In this document: piece by piece, positions 1 through 12,397 of the stretch
Layout of the letters: each line of letters opens with the position of its first letter
Numbering within the stretch: position 1 is the first letter of the stretch
Assembly (NCBI GenBank): GCA_037178975.1
Contig: JASJZH010000005.1
Coordinates: 7,712,501-7,776,500, forward strand
Direction of reading: 5' to 3'
From: Oscheius tipulae
Lineage: Eukaryota; Nematoda; Chromadorea; Rhabditida; Rhabditidae
Length of the DNA: 64,000 nt
The notes under the pieces: generated by a model
The model's input: the letters and a program-made list of their open reading frames with translations, nothing else
What the model was told of the DNA's origin: nothing
Database searches by the model: none
Program-made: the position numbers and the translations under genes

Positions 1-255
1 TTTTGCGTCTTGTCGAGCCGTGGTGCCTCCTTTATTACTACCAAGAAGTTGAAGCTACTTCAGGAACCCAACAGTTTTTCTCGATTCTCGATATTTCCTT
101 AGCATCTTGAGAACACGCTTTGGAAGAGAAATTTTTTTGAAATTGTTTATTCGATTCTTCTTCAGCTCTGTCTTCTTCTAATCATCATGGCGTATCGATG
201 GAACTCTTCTGACCCCACATTTCGGGTATTATCTGAAAAACAAGGGGTCATAAAG

Positions 256-720
256 TCAAGGAGAGAAACTGCCATCGTCATCTAGTTTGTCCTCGTCGCC
301 GAAGGAACAGGATCGAAAACAGCAGGCGATGGCAATGCTGGTCGCGAAGGGAACGGGGACAGTGAATGGGACGAGGAGTGGAATCAGTGCCCACATCGGG
401 AAGCAGCTTTCCTTCGCGGCCGGGAAGTTCGTCTTGACGTCTAGGCTTTTGCCCAGCTGCTGCAGTCAGTGCTGGACACCCAGGTTGCAGTACTGCTCAT
501 CGTTACAATAGCAGGTCTCGACTGGACCGTCTTGGTAGCATTACCCCCAAGTCTGGCCTTCCGGCCACTTCCATCTTGATCGGATCTTTACTGGCCATCT
601 TGAAGGTGATCTGACAGCCGTCCGCAGCCTCCTGTTTACCGTCATGCCCATCCTGTAGTCCTCGAAGGAGATGAAGCCGTCGACACAATACAGTACTGCT
701 TCTTCGGGATACCCTAACGA
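256..720 (-). CDS. Possible small Cys-containing protein with C-terminal hydrophobic segment
   Basis: Weak candidate read on the minus strand. Pieces that look coding are a stretch with Y-C-V-D-G-F-I-S-F-E-D-Y, a stretch with D-G-C-Q-I-T-F-K-M, a Cys-rich E-T-C-Y-C-N-D-E-Q-Y-C-N, and a C-terminal hydrophobic segment followed by an acidic tail ending at a stop near 256-258. Joining them needs very short introns (about 14-29 nt), so this may be a decayed gene. The Cys spacing is loosely like small secreted or Ly6-like nematode proteins, but no family is recognised and no start codon is assigned. Confidence 0.3.
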
Positions 721-739
721 TTCAGCAGACAGCTGATCA

Positions 740-1600
740 TTGGTAGAACTGAAGTGGGGAGTCTGTTTGATGAACTAAGTGGTAGATACTAAGAGTAGGA
801 GTCCTTCGGGAAGAACAAGCGTCTGTTTGATCAAAGAACTTTTTTTGAATTATAGTCTTTTAACTACAATACTGGACTAAACGTCCAGACCTGACAAAAG
901 CTCTATACGAGTCTGATCAGTCAATGATTGAGCTCCGAGAGTTTGTTTCTTCTGCGACCCGACTCCAAGATGGAGCTGGGCCGGAACTCGAAGGATTAAA
1001 AAGATAGTGGATTCACAAGATCGGACAAAAACTCTTTTCTGTGAAGAATGTCGATGTCAACAAGCTTCACAATCTCATTGAGACATCGAGGTGAACTGCC
1101 AGATTTTTCCTCCTTCTCCGCTGCCTTGTACCTCATTTCAATGCTCTCTGGACCAACCTCAGGAGCTATTATCTCGTAAAAAAAATGAAGAAATGTACAT
1201 TTCGGAGTAAAACTAATACGATGATACTCGCAGCATTTGTCAATTGGTCACATTACCCTTCCCTTCACTTGGCCAGTTTCTTGATCGGGGGCCGTCGGGT
1301 CAAAGTCGTCGCCCTTCTCGACCGAGGCACTTTTGTAGCGCACATTCATCATGGACTGTCTGCTCGCTCTCCTGTCTTCTCCGAGATAATTAAAAAGTTT
1401 ACTGGAAAAAAAAACAATCAAGGAGTAACGGAAGAATTAAATGTTATCGGTGTCACCGGAAGCTAGTGAAGCTTCTGAATAGAATGTTTTGTCGAGAAAG
1501 TAAATTGGACGAACCGTATTTGCTCACAGACGGACGAGTCAAGAATGTGATTCCCTTCAGGCCACAGTATTTCTTCCATATCTAAAAAAACAGGTTATTT
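740..1600. other. Intergenic stretch, no supported gene
   Basis: Open frames here are short and lack splice-linked continuation or recognisable motifs. Part of this interval may be the 3' untranslated region of the innexin gene to its right. A possible extra innexin exon encoding I-W-K-K-Y-C lies around 1453-1590, but using it needs a poor donor site. Confidence 0.4.
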
Positions 1601-1611
1601 GTGATAAAAAC

Positions 1612-3649
1612 CTAAAAATTTGCATGGGCTGCGACGTCCTGGTGTAATGTAGCATTGGAGGCAGAATGTACAAAATGCAGGAGGAGCACTCCATCCATGC
1701 CAAGGAACTGAAATGGCGAGAATTATACAAAAGGAGGGTGCTGAAAAACTTACGTCGTCGACAAGTTTGCGAGCAGCTGGCAGCACCCGTTGCTGCGTTA
1801 GAGAATCGGCCGTTTGTGCCTAAAAAGGGGCTGGTTGGCGCCAGAGAGCAGGGGGACTAACCTTGAGAACGGATTTGACCAAGTTATTACGCTTAGTCCT
1901 GCTCATCCAGCCGATCAGGTAATCCAGAATGTTGGCCACGGTGATGAGGGTCAGCTTAAACGAAAAGGGTTATTCAGATGGTCAGGCAATTTAATCGGCG
2001 AGCAGCGTCTGCTTTTGGAAACGCGCCATTGTTTGGCTCGAAAAACCCGAAAGGTGAGACGACTTTCCGGTCCAAAAACTTCTGAAATATGATTCAAAGT
2101 CGGTTCGATCTGACACGAAGGTGTTGGCTTAGCTGCGAGAGTTTCCGTTCACCAATGTCTCTTGTAAGACGAGATTCCAGAAGAGACGTATCTTTGCTAA
2201 TCATCTTCGCTACTTTAAATCTGTCCGGTGAGGCCAGCTTGTAAACAGTGGGCTATTTGAATTTTGTCGGCCAGGCCAGGATGTTTGGCGCGATGTGTAC
2301 AAATGTCTTTTTAAACTGAGGATTGTAGATTTCGAACTACTCCGAGAGTCGGGGTTCATAGCTACTAGCAAGCTGGAATCAGTTTCGTCGCCTAAGAAAC
2401 TGGCTAGCCCGAGCATTTCGGGCAGATTAGCTGTACAATGTGAAAACCAAAGGGTGCATGCTCGATACCAATCTCGCTCAAACTGACCAAAGAGTACCAG
2501 TAGTACAGAATGAAGAAGACCTTTTCGTTGATGTGGTTGATAGATAGAAGACATTGAATATTATTCTCGGCGCCGATGAGGCCCTAAAATTCTACTATGG
2601 GTGATAGAATAAAGTCTTACCCATTGAGTAGTTTGCACTTTGCATCGTACAACGGTAGGAAAGTAGTAGGAATTGGATGTGCTGGAGGCGGACGGGGTGT
2701 GAAGAGTTTTGTTGCTTATTCCCTCCCCCACAGGATCGTAGATGTCACGAATTATTGTATTTTTCAGCTCTCGGACTCCCCACATCGGCTCGGCGTTGAT
2801 GAGGTAGCAGACGAGGAGCAGCTGAACGATGACATTGATGAGGAACATGAGTTTGACGAGGAGATACGAACAGCTGAAGATGTAGGGAAGACGCCAGAAG
2901 CGGGAGAGCAGACCTTTCTGAACATGAACATACGCAAAAATAGACATTTTCAACAAACCTTCGAGAAATTGCGGTAATAGAAATAGAAGAAGATGTACTC
3001 GGACACCTTGTCGATCTTCTCTTCCCGTTTGTTTAGCGGAGTGGAGGCAATTTCAGCCGATTCGCTGACTATAGTTTGTACGTCAATATCTAGAGATTTG
3101 AAGGAAAAGCTAGGCCGAATAACCTACAGAAACAGTTCTGAAGAACGAGCCATAAGAGGGAAGGAAGTGCGAAGCAGAAAATTTGAAACAGAAGGAAGAT
3201 TGGCACCCACTGAAGACGAAAATATTGAGGAGAAAAAGGTAACATTATTACCTGATAATAGCCGATAAAGTTTTCTTGGTTAATCTGCTGGTCGTCGTAA
3301 TGCTCTCCATAAAAGTTGTAGGTGCCTCGCACGAAGCAGTAATTCGTGATATATTTGCTCCATTCTCCTGTAGAAAAGTCTCGTTGTTGAAACGGAGAAA
3401 TACTTACGGCTGTATTCCTTTGGAACAATGCAATCAATTGGATTGCCAATATAGCACTTTGCGCCGAGAATGCTGATGAATATAAATAGCAGAAAGCCTA
3501 CAAAACGGATAGAATATAAAGAGAGTTAAAGAAATACCGGTATACTGAGAGTGTAGGCGGTCGATTACATCGCTGGCCACATTTTTAGACTCGTGCGTAC
3601 TTTTCTGGGAGAGTAATTTGTGCAGGTGCTTGATCTTGAAATCGATCAT
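1612..3649 (-). CDS. Innexin (gap-junction channel subunit)
   Basis: Four-pass gap-junction protein of invertebrates. About ten exons can be joined with consistent phase: 3649-3538, 3497-3408, 3367-3252, 3209-3128, 3068-2959, 2917-2621, 2583-2488, 1954-1862, 1792-1754 and 1707-1612, giving about 376 residues, a normal innexin length. Visible hallmarks are D-R-L-H before TM1, G-N-P-I-D-C-I-V-P with further Cys in the first loop, the signature Y-Y-Q-W-V-P at TM2, the second-loop Cys, G-A-E-N-N-I-Q-C before TM3, the TM4 helix, and F-L-G-M-D-G-V near the end. The chosen ATG follows a TTTCAG acceptor at 3650-3656. The C-terminus is least certain: the frame stops at 1612-1614 and lacks the usual tail beyond the terminal helix. 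The gene is divergent from the membrane protein at 3878. Which paralogue it is cannot be told. Confidence 0.92.
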
Positions 3650-3877
3650 ACTGAAAGATGTATTTTTGACGGTGACAGTGCAGAGACAATGCAATATACA
3701 TGGCTGAACAGGAGGCAAAAAAAGGAAAAATGTAGAAAACCGGCAAGATTGCACAAGAAAACTTTTCGCGGCAATAACGCGTACGCAATCTATATTTTTT
3801 GTGCTCACGCCATTTTTTAACCGTCGTCTGCTGCGTTTCTTTCTCGCTCTCCCCTCTATTTCACGCCGTTTTGCCAG

Positions 3878-5265
3878 ATGGACGATTCCGAATATTTGTG
3901 TCCTGCCGAAGCTGAAGCCTATTCCCGTTTCTCGCGAAACAGTGGAACGTACTACGTGGATGGCAGAAGAAAATGCAATTGGTTAAATGACTTTCCTTTT
4001 ATTTCCAAGCTCATTTTCAGGAAACGATACCTTTGCATCTTATTCCTGTTGCCTCTTCTTCTTCTTGTCTGTGCGGCAGCCATCTACGGCTATATTCTCT
4101 ACGCAAATGAGCCCGTCAAAGGTAACTTCATTGTTGTGCCGGCCCAATTCTCATTTTCAGATGACAAAGTGGAAAATCAGCCGGTTAGAGGTTCCAGTCT
4201 ATTATTGTGCCGCCCTAATGCTTATTTTCAGATGAATTGGAGAATTGTAACATCAGCAATGCCAATATTGCTGCATTTACAGATTTTTTCAACAAGTACG
4301 TGTTCATGTCTACGTTTGTCAATATGTTTTTCAGATACGGAAGAAATCAGTCATCCCGAACTTGCGAAAAATTGGCCTGCTTCACCGCGAATACTGCCAG
4401 TCTTCTGCACTATCAGGGAATCGAGCTCGTGGGTGATTATCTTGGCAACACAGACTTTTCGGACATGTGCATCGACGACAGAAGAAAGGTAGTGTGTCGT
4501 GGCAAGCTGTCTAACCCTCATTTTAGTATCTATTAGGAAGCCTTCCTGCTGTAGAAACGGACGTCAACTTCAATGAGCACGCGTTCCCTGAATCCTATAA
4601 TTGCACAGGGGAAGTTCCGCAAATTGTCTATAACGGTGAATCTGTTCTATCCTCCCGCTCATCGTGGTTTTTAGATACCCTCGGTCTCGCAAATAACATC
4701 ATAGCAGGTCTCCTCCAGTGGACCTATCACGGCAACGAGACCTTGAGCAATAGCACAAGTCTGGCCGAATATATCGAGATTAGTGTCTTCCCTTGATGAC
4801 TCACAACCAGTTGTTTTAGAAACACAACCAGGATCCTCTTTACCGCCTCAACCTCGTCTCCGAACTGATTGAGAACAACCAGACGCGGCAAGCCTATCTG
4901 GCCATAAATGGACCCTTCGCCACTGGTGGATCGATCAATGACGGCTTCTTCTTCATCCGCGAGCATACTTTCCCCGACGCCATCTGTCTCAAAGCCGACG
5001 TAGAACAAGCTGATGTTGTAGTTATTGTCGTCGGTTACGGTATGATGCTAGTTTTTCTGTGCTTACTCAGCTTTCAGAAGATGTCGATGGCTCAAAATCA
5101 TGGTACGTGCAGCCGGTTGGTGAGAAGTGGCACAACCACGCTAAAAATGACACCAAAACTGGAGATGTCGTCAAGATCTCAGATGACTGCTTCAAGAAAG
5201 TCTTCAAATTCGTAATTGGCTTCAACAACGTCGAAGGCAGACCATCTGCTCTAACCTTTTTCTAA
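3878..5265 (+). CDS. Type II single-pass membrane protein with Cys-containing ectodomain, family unknown
   Basis: About nine exons encode an N-terminal cytoplasmic segment beginning M-D-D-S-E-Y-L, one strong transmembrane helix (K-R-Y-L-C-I-L-F-L-L-P-L-L-L), then an extracellular region with several Cys (for example R-T-C-E-K-L-A-C and F-S-D-M-C), many N-x-S/T sites, and a final exon ending at TAA 5263-5265. Introns are about 37-40 nt with TTTTCAG/TTTTAG acceptors. A polyadenylation signal AATAAA lies near 5366. Exons 3 and 4 (from 4161 and 4232) begin with similar sequence preceded by similar intron ends, which suggests a local duplication. I recognise no domain; an extracellular ligand-binding or enzyme-derived fold is possible but unsupported. 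Confidence 0.8.
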
Positions 5266-5365
5266 TCGCAAACTGTTTTGTCCTACAATACTTATACTGT
5301 TCCCTGTTCTTTCCTTGTTACAATACATGCCACTTTTGTTATTTTGTACAACTGCCTCAAAGATT

Positions 5366-5371
5366 AATAAA
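5366..5371 (+). terminator. Polyadenylation signal AATAAA
   Basis: Canonical AATAAA about 100 bases after the stop codon of the membrane protein gene at 3878-5265. Confidence 0.7.
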
Positions 5372-8194
5372 GTCGTCTACGACCAAACCGGTAAAACAAG
5401 GATGGATGGCATGAGTGAACCTTCCGAGCAGTAGGACGACTCCGCAGCGGAAACGTGTGCTTGTCGAGACAGATCATTGCACCCATCTCCTACTGCTTGA
5501 ACCCAAGTGTTTGTGGCGGGACTCTTTTTCACTGAAAATGATCCCCGCCATGAACATTGTTCAAAGACTTCTTAGCTGAACAGACTATTGCCAGTCTTCT
5601 CGTCTCTCTCAGGATCAGGAGGAAGAGCTTCTCCCCCAAAACCAGCCTTTAGGTTCTCTTAGTGGACGTTCTTACAGGTGTCTCGCTCAATATGTGGATA
5701 GGCAATGACCCGTTAGAAGGTACACACGAGACAAAGAGCCAAGGGAATGTGCTGCCGCCGTCTTGCTCACTCACACCTATTGTTTGGACTAATTACACGG
5801 TAAATAGGCGAATACTGCCAGGAATGACCATTGACAGATCGTTTTCTTTGGATCCTGTCTTTGCTATTGGAAAATATACCAGAATTCCACAGAAACCCAC
5901 CCAAATTGCTAGTAGTCTTCAAAAGTTGTTCATTTTGATGCTTCTCTTGGACTTTCTTTCTTTGTTCATCAACCAGTCCAAAAACAGGTAAAGTGTAGAA
6001 TTGTACAGTTCTGAGCTGGGAACCAGTAATTTTCCAACCGTTTCTTGGTAAATAGGAGAGAGATTCCATGATTTGTTTCTATCGGTTACTTGGATAGAGT
6101 CAACTTGTAGGGCCCTCTCCTAGAAGATCCTTTTGTCTTCGTCGACGAGAGGGACGACACTTCCTTCCAGCGTCTTTAGATGCACAAGTTAGCCTCCGTC
6201 CTTCAGGATGGTCCTCACGATGGTAGTTGCCGTGCCGAGACGCTCCTCCACGTGCTTCTGCGCTCTGGCGATCACTGCCATTCTTTGCTGTCTCGATAAC
6301 ATACACGTGAGAAGGCAAACTCTGAACAAAGAAGGCTGCTCTACAGCTAGAAGAAACTGCATAAAAGTCTTAATGTTACCAGCCATAAAGGACAGCTCTC
6401 GCCACCTCGTAGTCTCTGAGTCTTCGCTTTGCATTACCAACAACGCCGCTTCCTCAATAGCAGTAGTTCCCTTGGCACTTTTGTAGTAGAGAGATTTTTA
6501 AGCAATCTTAATTCCTTGTACACACTTGACCCACCGCCTCCTCTTTTTGTCTCATCTCTGTGTATCAACAGAGGGTGAGGTTGTAAACCGCCTAATAAGG
6601 AATGCAAACAGGGATTACCCTGACCTCCCGTCTCTCTCTAAAAACATGGCGTTGCCCTTCCGGAGACACTCTATCAGCAGACGGACTAATTGTTCTCGTT
6701 TTGCGAATGTGGCGGTCATTTTGCGCCAATTAGACAGCCATGTCCCTCGGGGCTGATACTCATGTCTCACGTCTTGAGAGATCATCAGACAAGTCTCAAT
6801 TATGTAGGGAAATCGTGAGAGGCTGTTTTCAACACAGCTGTGGTCTCCACGGGCCGCTGAGATTGCTTCCGATGGGCGAGTGAGTCGAATACCTGCCTCG
6901 TCATCTCCTACTCTCCAGTGTTCTACTTTTAGCGACCTGCTTTGATCGGTGAGCAGGCGGTCGTTCCCACATAGCGAAGGGAGCACTCTGCATGATCACT
7001 CAAGGAATTTCTCTTACTCTGTCTTGCTCTGAACAAACCTTGGCAGTACCAGTTGTCGTTCGTTCGAGTATACAAGCTATAGGCTAGCGATGTTGGTTTC
7101 TGTCCCATTCCTGTCTTCTCTAGTCAACCTGTTCTTGTCATCTCCTCTCTATCACGCACGGAGACGCGAGTACTGCGCTAGCCAAAGTTCTTGGATTGAC
7201 TCTTTCTCCAAAGTTTCACCAGTGGTCTGCGACAGTTTCCAAACCGATAGGGAGAATTCTAGCACAGGTAGCCAGTAGCTTCTGTTGCCAACATCTGGTG
7301 TATTTGTTCATGCTAAGCAGCTCCTCTAGTCTGTTCCTGTCAAAAGCCACCACAAACAGATTGACAAACATAGTCGGTCACAAGTTTAGATTGCTCAAGT
7401 TTGTTAGGTCCCTCTTTTCTCAAAGTCCAGTGTCCAGTCTTTTGCGTACTGTCTGTTCCCTGCTTCTTCAGCTCGCCGTTCTTCTGAACTCACAGCTCCT
7501 GCAAGACTTCCTTCCTTCCAACCTGCATCACATCCTGAGGCCCGGGTGCAGCACAGGTCTGTTTACTCCTGCTCATGATTGTGGATAATCTCGCTCTGTG
7601 CCCCTCGATCCGCATAGAAATTATACCCACAGCTGTCAGCACAGAAAGTCCCTCACCTTGACAATTACTGGTCAGGAAATTGACCACAGCTATCGATTCC
7701 TCCTGCTCTTGTAACGTGTTGAAAAGATAATTAAAGGCGCCAGGAGGTCATAGCCGACCGACATCTGTCCCCCGGTGTTAGAAGGCTCTTAGCTGTGATG
7801 GATAGTTGTAATTATGTGATCTGGTGTACAGCCAAACGTCATAGTCAAACATCATGCTCTCTCCTCCAATTGAATCCAGTCTCTGTCATTATCTCTTCTT
7901 CTGTCTTCGAAAGCCGTTCTGTACAACTTCCTTCTCTATTTCTTTCGGGAGTGATTTTTTCCAAACACCGATCTATTCCGCTCACTATTCTTTAGCCACT
8001 TACTATACTGTCTGTTAAAGTTAATCTTTACCAGTTCAATCTTTTTTGCGGGATTCTTTGTAGAATATATAGCTTGACAGCATTCAATACTCAGCCGCAG
8101 GATTGAGAAGTGGAACAGGAAGGGAGAAAAAATTGAAGCAGGCTGGCAAGCTATTGGTATGGTTTGCTCAGAAGTAAAAGGGCACCATCATGGC

Positions 8195-8262
8195 CCATTT
8201 CTTTTCGTGGCAGGAGCCGTTTAGCACGCAAACATTGAATATTCAGCAAAGTTTTGATTAAA
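8195..8262 (+). repeat. Dispersed repeat, copy 1 of 2
   Basis: Contains GCAAACATTGAATATTCAGC followed by AAAGTTTTGATTAAAG. A clearly related copy lies at about 19120-19185. No terminal repeats or coding capacity are visible. Confidence 0.6.
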
Positions 8263-8885
8263 GGACTGCTTTGAACGAGGGCTACGGTAGTAACCTCTTT
8301 TTATTGAACAAACCATATTGACCAGCTCCATTTGACCTTGTTTCGGCCTGGCCCGACTCTGCGTCTAAGACCAATTTTGAAACTTTTGACGGGAAAAGAG
8401 AATGGGATGGGAGGGACTCCGACTGAACAAGAACATCCCTAGATCGTTGATCACCTTTAAAAACAGTCCTCCCTCTCAAAAGAATAATGTTTATCCCGGG
8501 GATTAATCAGACAACTTGACACCCCCCTTTACTCACCCTTCGATCTTTCCCTTCTTCTTTCCGTAGTCTCGCGGCCTTTCCTCCCACGCCTACCTTCATA
8601 ATAACGAAACTTGTGAATCACGTCTCCCGGGCGCTGAGAAAAATGTCATCGATCGCGTCGTCGAGGCCTGTAGCCATCGGCTATCCCTTATCTCTACCTA
8701 TCTACCGTATCTCTTTAGATACCCGATGATACTCGGGAGCCTGTCACCCGATTATCCAGTCTTGTTTGTTCTGAACCCCCTCCTCCTGTGTTGCGTCTAC
8801 TCATCATACCTTCTGGGAAGCGGATAATCTTGTTTTGTGTTCCATTCATAGGGCTTGCAGATCGGGCCGGGCCAAAGCACTCAGA

Positions 8886-9046
8886 GTGCGCCAGAAAAAT
8901 CGGTCATCGCGGGGTAAAAATGAATTTTTTTAAACTGAAAATATTTTGAAAAATTGTAAATCAGATAAAATGCTTCAACTTTGAAGAACATCGCAAAGTT
9001 AACAAATGTCGCCTAGGCCTCCGCGATGACCGATTTCCTTGCGCAC
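8886..9046. mobile_element. Short MITE-like hairpin element (about 160 bp)
   Basis: Near-perfect inverted termini: both ends read GTGCGC followed, after a small mismatch patch, by AAATCGGTCATCGCGG when read inward. The centre is AT-rich and non-coding. The structure fits a non-autonomous DNA transposon. A target-site duplication is not obvious. Confidence 0.6.
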
Positions 9047-10185
9047 CCTGTGCCTAGAAGTGAGCCGATCCGTGTCTGAAGCAGTGAACGAGGACCAGAC
9101 GGGCCGAAAGCACATGTCTGTCTCTATTGACTCATACCTTATGGTGGGGCGGAGCGGAAATCAAGCCAATTGAGGCTCTATTCAACAATGAACACTTCCT
9201 CGGTGAAGTCACCAGGCGTCAGAAAGTTCTAATTGGATTACAGATATTTCTGTCCCTCTTTTTGGAAGAACGGTGACATTTCGAATGACATTCACACTCA
9301 ATTACTCCGTCTTTTTACAGTCGGCTCTCTGAAGAGACATCAAAGAGACGCGCGCGCCTCCTCGTCATCCACATGTGCCATGCAGATGACAGCTAGAGAG
9401 AAAAAACGTGATAATCTATCTCAACAGACCTCCTCTCTGAGTGCTTTTTCAAAAACAGACCCTGCTGTTTATCCATTTAGTAACCATTCTGAGTCAGACT
9501 GTTTTTGGATCTGATCATGCCGCATCGGACATCCCTCCCCACGTTCTGTGTGTGACTGACCCTGGTTTGAACCGAATACTCGACCAAGCCTGTCTCTTTG
9601 GGCCAGTTTCATTTTCAAATGTTTTGGCTGAGTTTGAGCTCCAATGGGTAACAGTTTGAACTCGACAGATCCATACCAAGGCCACTTGTCGTATTGAGAC
9701 CCTTGTAAAATTTTTCGGCGGAGAATATTTCCAGCTTGTCATCTCCAAAGCACTAGGATTCCCTATTCAGACAGCGACTTCTTACAGTCCTCACGTCTCT
9801 GACCGAGCTCCGCCCCCCGGCCGGTCTTATTGTTCGCACTTGCCCTTGGTTCTTTATATCCTGACCGAGCTCTTTTACGACTTCCGTCCTCAGGGATTAT
9901 CCTTCCATATTTAACCTTCATTTTATCCTTAAATTACTGTTTACCCGTATACACTTCTGTCGGTTATTGGTCTCTCGGAGAGAGTCTGAAAAGAATAGCA
10001 AACTAGAGGTGAGTTTCTTTCAAGGTCTTCTCCACCCGAATATTTCATGGGCGTCGAGCCCACTTAGCCCATAGACCCTATTCTTCTCGAGGCTCACTGA
10101 CCTCCCGTCTCTCTCTCATACTCTCTGTTCAAAACCCAGATCTTTTTAGTCGGTAAAGTTGGGGGAGTAATCCCGCTACGGACTG

Positions 10186-10389
10186 TCAGCAAGGCGTGTC
10201 GAGGGACCATGTTTGGACACTCCTAGTCAGCGCTGCCAAACCACTCTCTGTTGACTGACCCAGACGCCCGATTCTCTCGATTCTCTCTTCGCGCCTTTCC
10301 CCCAATTCAGAATAGTTGTACTGTCTCTTTTGCATATCAATGACCCGCTCTCCCACCTGCGCAATCCTGAGCACAAAGGCATCCGCCAT
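10186..10389 (-). CDS. Possible small protein of 67 residues
   Basis: A frame beginning M-A-D-A-F-V-L-R-I-A-Q-V-G-E-R-V has balanced, coiled-coil-like composition rich in E, R and Q (E-R-R-E-E-R-I-E-R-I). The ATG sits in TATAAATGG. It is the most protein-like frame in this stretch, but no family is recognised and no neighbouring exon supports it. Confidence 0.3.
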   Translation of the reverse strand: MADAFVLRIAQVGERVIDMQKRQYNYSELGERREERIERIGRLGQSTESGLAALTRSVQTWSLDTPC

Positions 10390-10644
10390 TTATAGTCCAA
10401 ATAAAGACAGCCATTACCGAGTCACAACACTTTCTGGGGCAGAGGCTGTAAAAAAGAGAATGTGACGAGAATGGGGAGGGGGTCTTAATAAGAGGATTAC
10501 CTGCAGAAGGAGCACGTTTCTGGTCTGCTTTGTTGTTTCAAAATCCTCTCCCGTTTGAAATGATGATTTTTCCTTACACAAACTTACAGTTTATCTAAAG
10601 ACTTGACCAGCTTTTGGTACAAAATCACAAAGTTTTGTCCTGCT

Positions 10645-10718
10645 CGGAGATTGAACCCGACCCTTTTTAAACACTAGTCGGAACGCTTACCCAATGCGCT
10701 ATGCAGACCGGGTTCACG
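10645..10718 (-). repeat. tRNA-derived (SINE-like) sequence
   Basis: On the minus strand an A-box-like TAGCGCATTGGGTAAGCG is followed by a B-box-like GGTTCAATCTCC, then AAAACTTT. The acceptor stem pairs only after a gap, so this is a tRNA-related repeat or pseudogene, not a working tRNA. Confidence 0.55.
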
Positions 10719-11382
10719 CACTGGGTACATGGATTACCGGGCCTAGCACTAACACAGTTGAACCCGTATACTGCTCAAAAACCATCTCGATAAGAGATTG
10801 TCAACACCAAATACACATCACCCTCACCCCCTGCTGATTAGCATACCCTATCAGTAACGGCTGTAAACAAACATCCCTATTTGGGTTGACCCTTTCTCCA
10901 CACTGCTCAAGTGTCGCGCTTTGATTTACAGAGAGCGACAAATACCAGCCTTTTCGTCATAAGCCCTCTTCCTCTTTTAATCCTCTCCACTCCGAAAGAT
11001 ATCTGTCCAGGTAGATAGGTTGTCAGCTGTGACTTCGAGGCTGAGTGACAGTCGTGTCCAATCTGTCAGTTGGGGGAAGGTGAGATGCGCTTGTTTGAGT
11101 CCATGACATGCATAGCTCAAAACAGCTCAGGACCTAGGATAACAATGGCTATTAGGGGGAGGCGATAAAGTATAACAGGATGCGTGAATGGGACTCCTTA
11201 CTCGTCTGGGAGAGACAAAGGACCTCGCACTTTTTGGCATGCACCTGACTAGCACAGCTGCGGAACTTGTACTCTTTTTCAGTCTTGGAAGAACTTACGG
11301 GATCCAGGACTTATAGCACTTCAGCCACTGAAGAACTGAATGTCCCTTTCCCGGCGTTTAGCATGACATCAAAAACTTTTGA

Positions 11383-11450
11383 TCGGGGATCGAACCCGAC
11401 TCTTTTGGATTTCTAGCCGAAGCGCTTACCGTTCATTTTCGGCCAGGTAC
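11383..11450 (-). repeat. tRNA-derived (SINE-like) sequence
   Basis: Minus strand: GGTAAGCGCTTCGGCTAG, then a B-box GGTTCGATCCCC, and a tail of AAAAGTTTTT. It resembles the copy at 10645 in order and tail, and has no paired acceptor stem. Confidence 0.55.
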
Positions 11451-12327
11451 AAACTCATGAGTCTAGCATTAAGGTGAAAGCTCGAACTGGTCCAAAGAAG
11501 AAAGTTTGATCTGCCTGAGTATTCAATACCGTCAATGTGACGGAGTTCTATAGAACTGTATTTGAGGGTTTCGGCTCCATAGCAATCGAAATGGCGTGAA
11601 GGATCACTGGACTGAGTGTGAAAAGAGCCCAACCTGCAATTACTAACACCTTATCAGCCCATTGTTTACTGGGAAAGCGTCCCGCCCCTCACTACCTTCC
11701 TTTGTTCCCTCGGAGAAGCACACACCTGCTGTCCAGGATGTCATGTTATCCCACGCACTTTGTCTCTCTCTTCTGGTTTCTCTGTCCAGGTGGTCTCTCT
11801 CTTTCTGCAAGAGTTGCCAAAGGGGGCTCGCCCCCAGAGTCATTCATTTGCAATGAGAACAACGACCCTCTGTCTCTCTGTTTTGCCCTTTTTGACAACC
11901 CGTTCCCCGTACACGAGAGGCCCTTCCGAGAATATTTCGTGACCTCATCGAACTTTTCCCATAGCTCGTTTGCCGTTCTCACGGCGTATCGCCTTCCAAT
12001 CCGCCAGCTAGGAGCACTTGGCTCTCGTCTAAGATCAACACTTTCGGAGATTTTCTTTTCGATTTTCTGTGCTCTGCCAGTCGCTCTCTCATCAAAAATG
12101 CCATCTCGAAAACTAAGGGTTTGCAATGATGTCGGTGCTCATTATACTTTTATTGCCAACATGAGACAATTGGATGTCTCCCGCTCCTTCTTTTTCCTAG
12201 CTTCATACCTCCTTCCATTTTGGAATCTGGCGCGTTAAATTGAAAGGTTGTGCAATGTTTCTTGGCAACCGAACAGAATACAAGATCCGTTAGTCTTTTA
12301 ACTGAGGACAAAAAATAATTGTCCACC

Positions 12328-12397
12328 GCGGGGGATCGAACCCAATACTTCTGTGCCGTATATAGTCAGAGCTCTTACTGACTGCACCATGCGAGCT
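12328..12397 (-). repeat. tRNA-derived (SINE-like) sequence
   Basis: Minus strand: A-box TGGTGCAGTCAGTAAGAGC and B-box GGTTCGATCCCCC at tRNA-like spacing. The rest of the cloverleaf is poor. Confidence 0.6.

Larger units (their letters stand above)
5400..10180. other. Long intergenic region without a firm gene
   Basis: Many short frames on both strands, none with convincing exon chains. A weak minus-strand candidate around 6100-6490 contains a stretch with E-E-A-A-L-L-V-M-Q-S-E-D-S and, after a possible intron, A-R-A-Q-K-H-V-E-E-R-L-G. It is unrecognised. The interval also holds a dispersed repeat near 8195-8262 and a hairpin element near 8886-9046. The remainder looks like ordinary non-coding DNA. 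Confidence 0.45.

Noticed and set aside
6615-6986. 123-codon minus-strand frame
   Set aside because: No motif, no matching splice sites to neighbours and no support beyond length.
11618-12238. 206-codon plus-strand frame, one of the longest in the window
   Set aside because: Overlapped by a long frame on the other strand, no motif, no splice context and biased composition; most likely a chance open frame in intergenic DNA.
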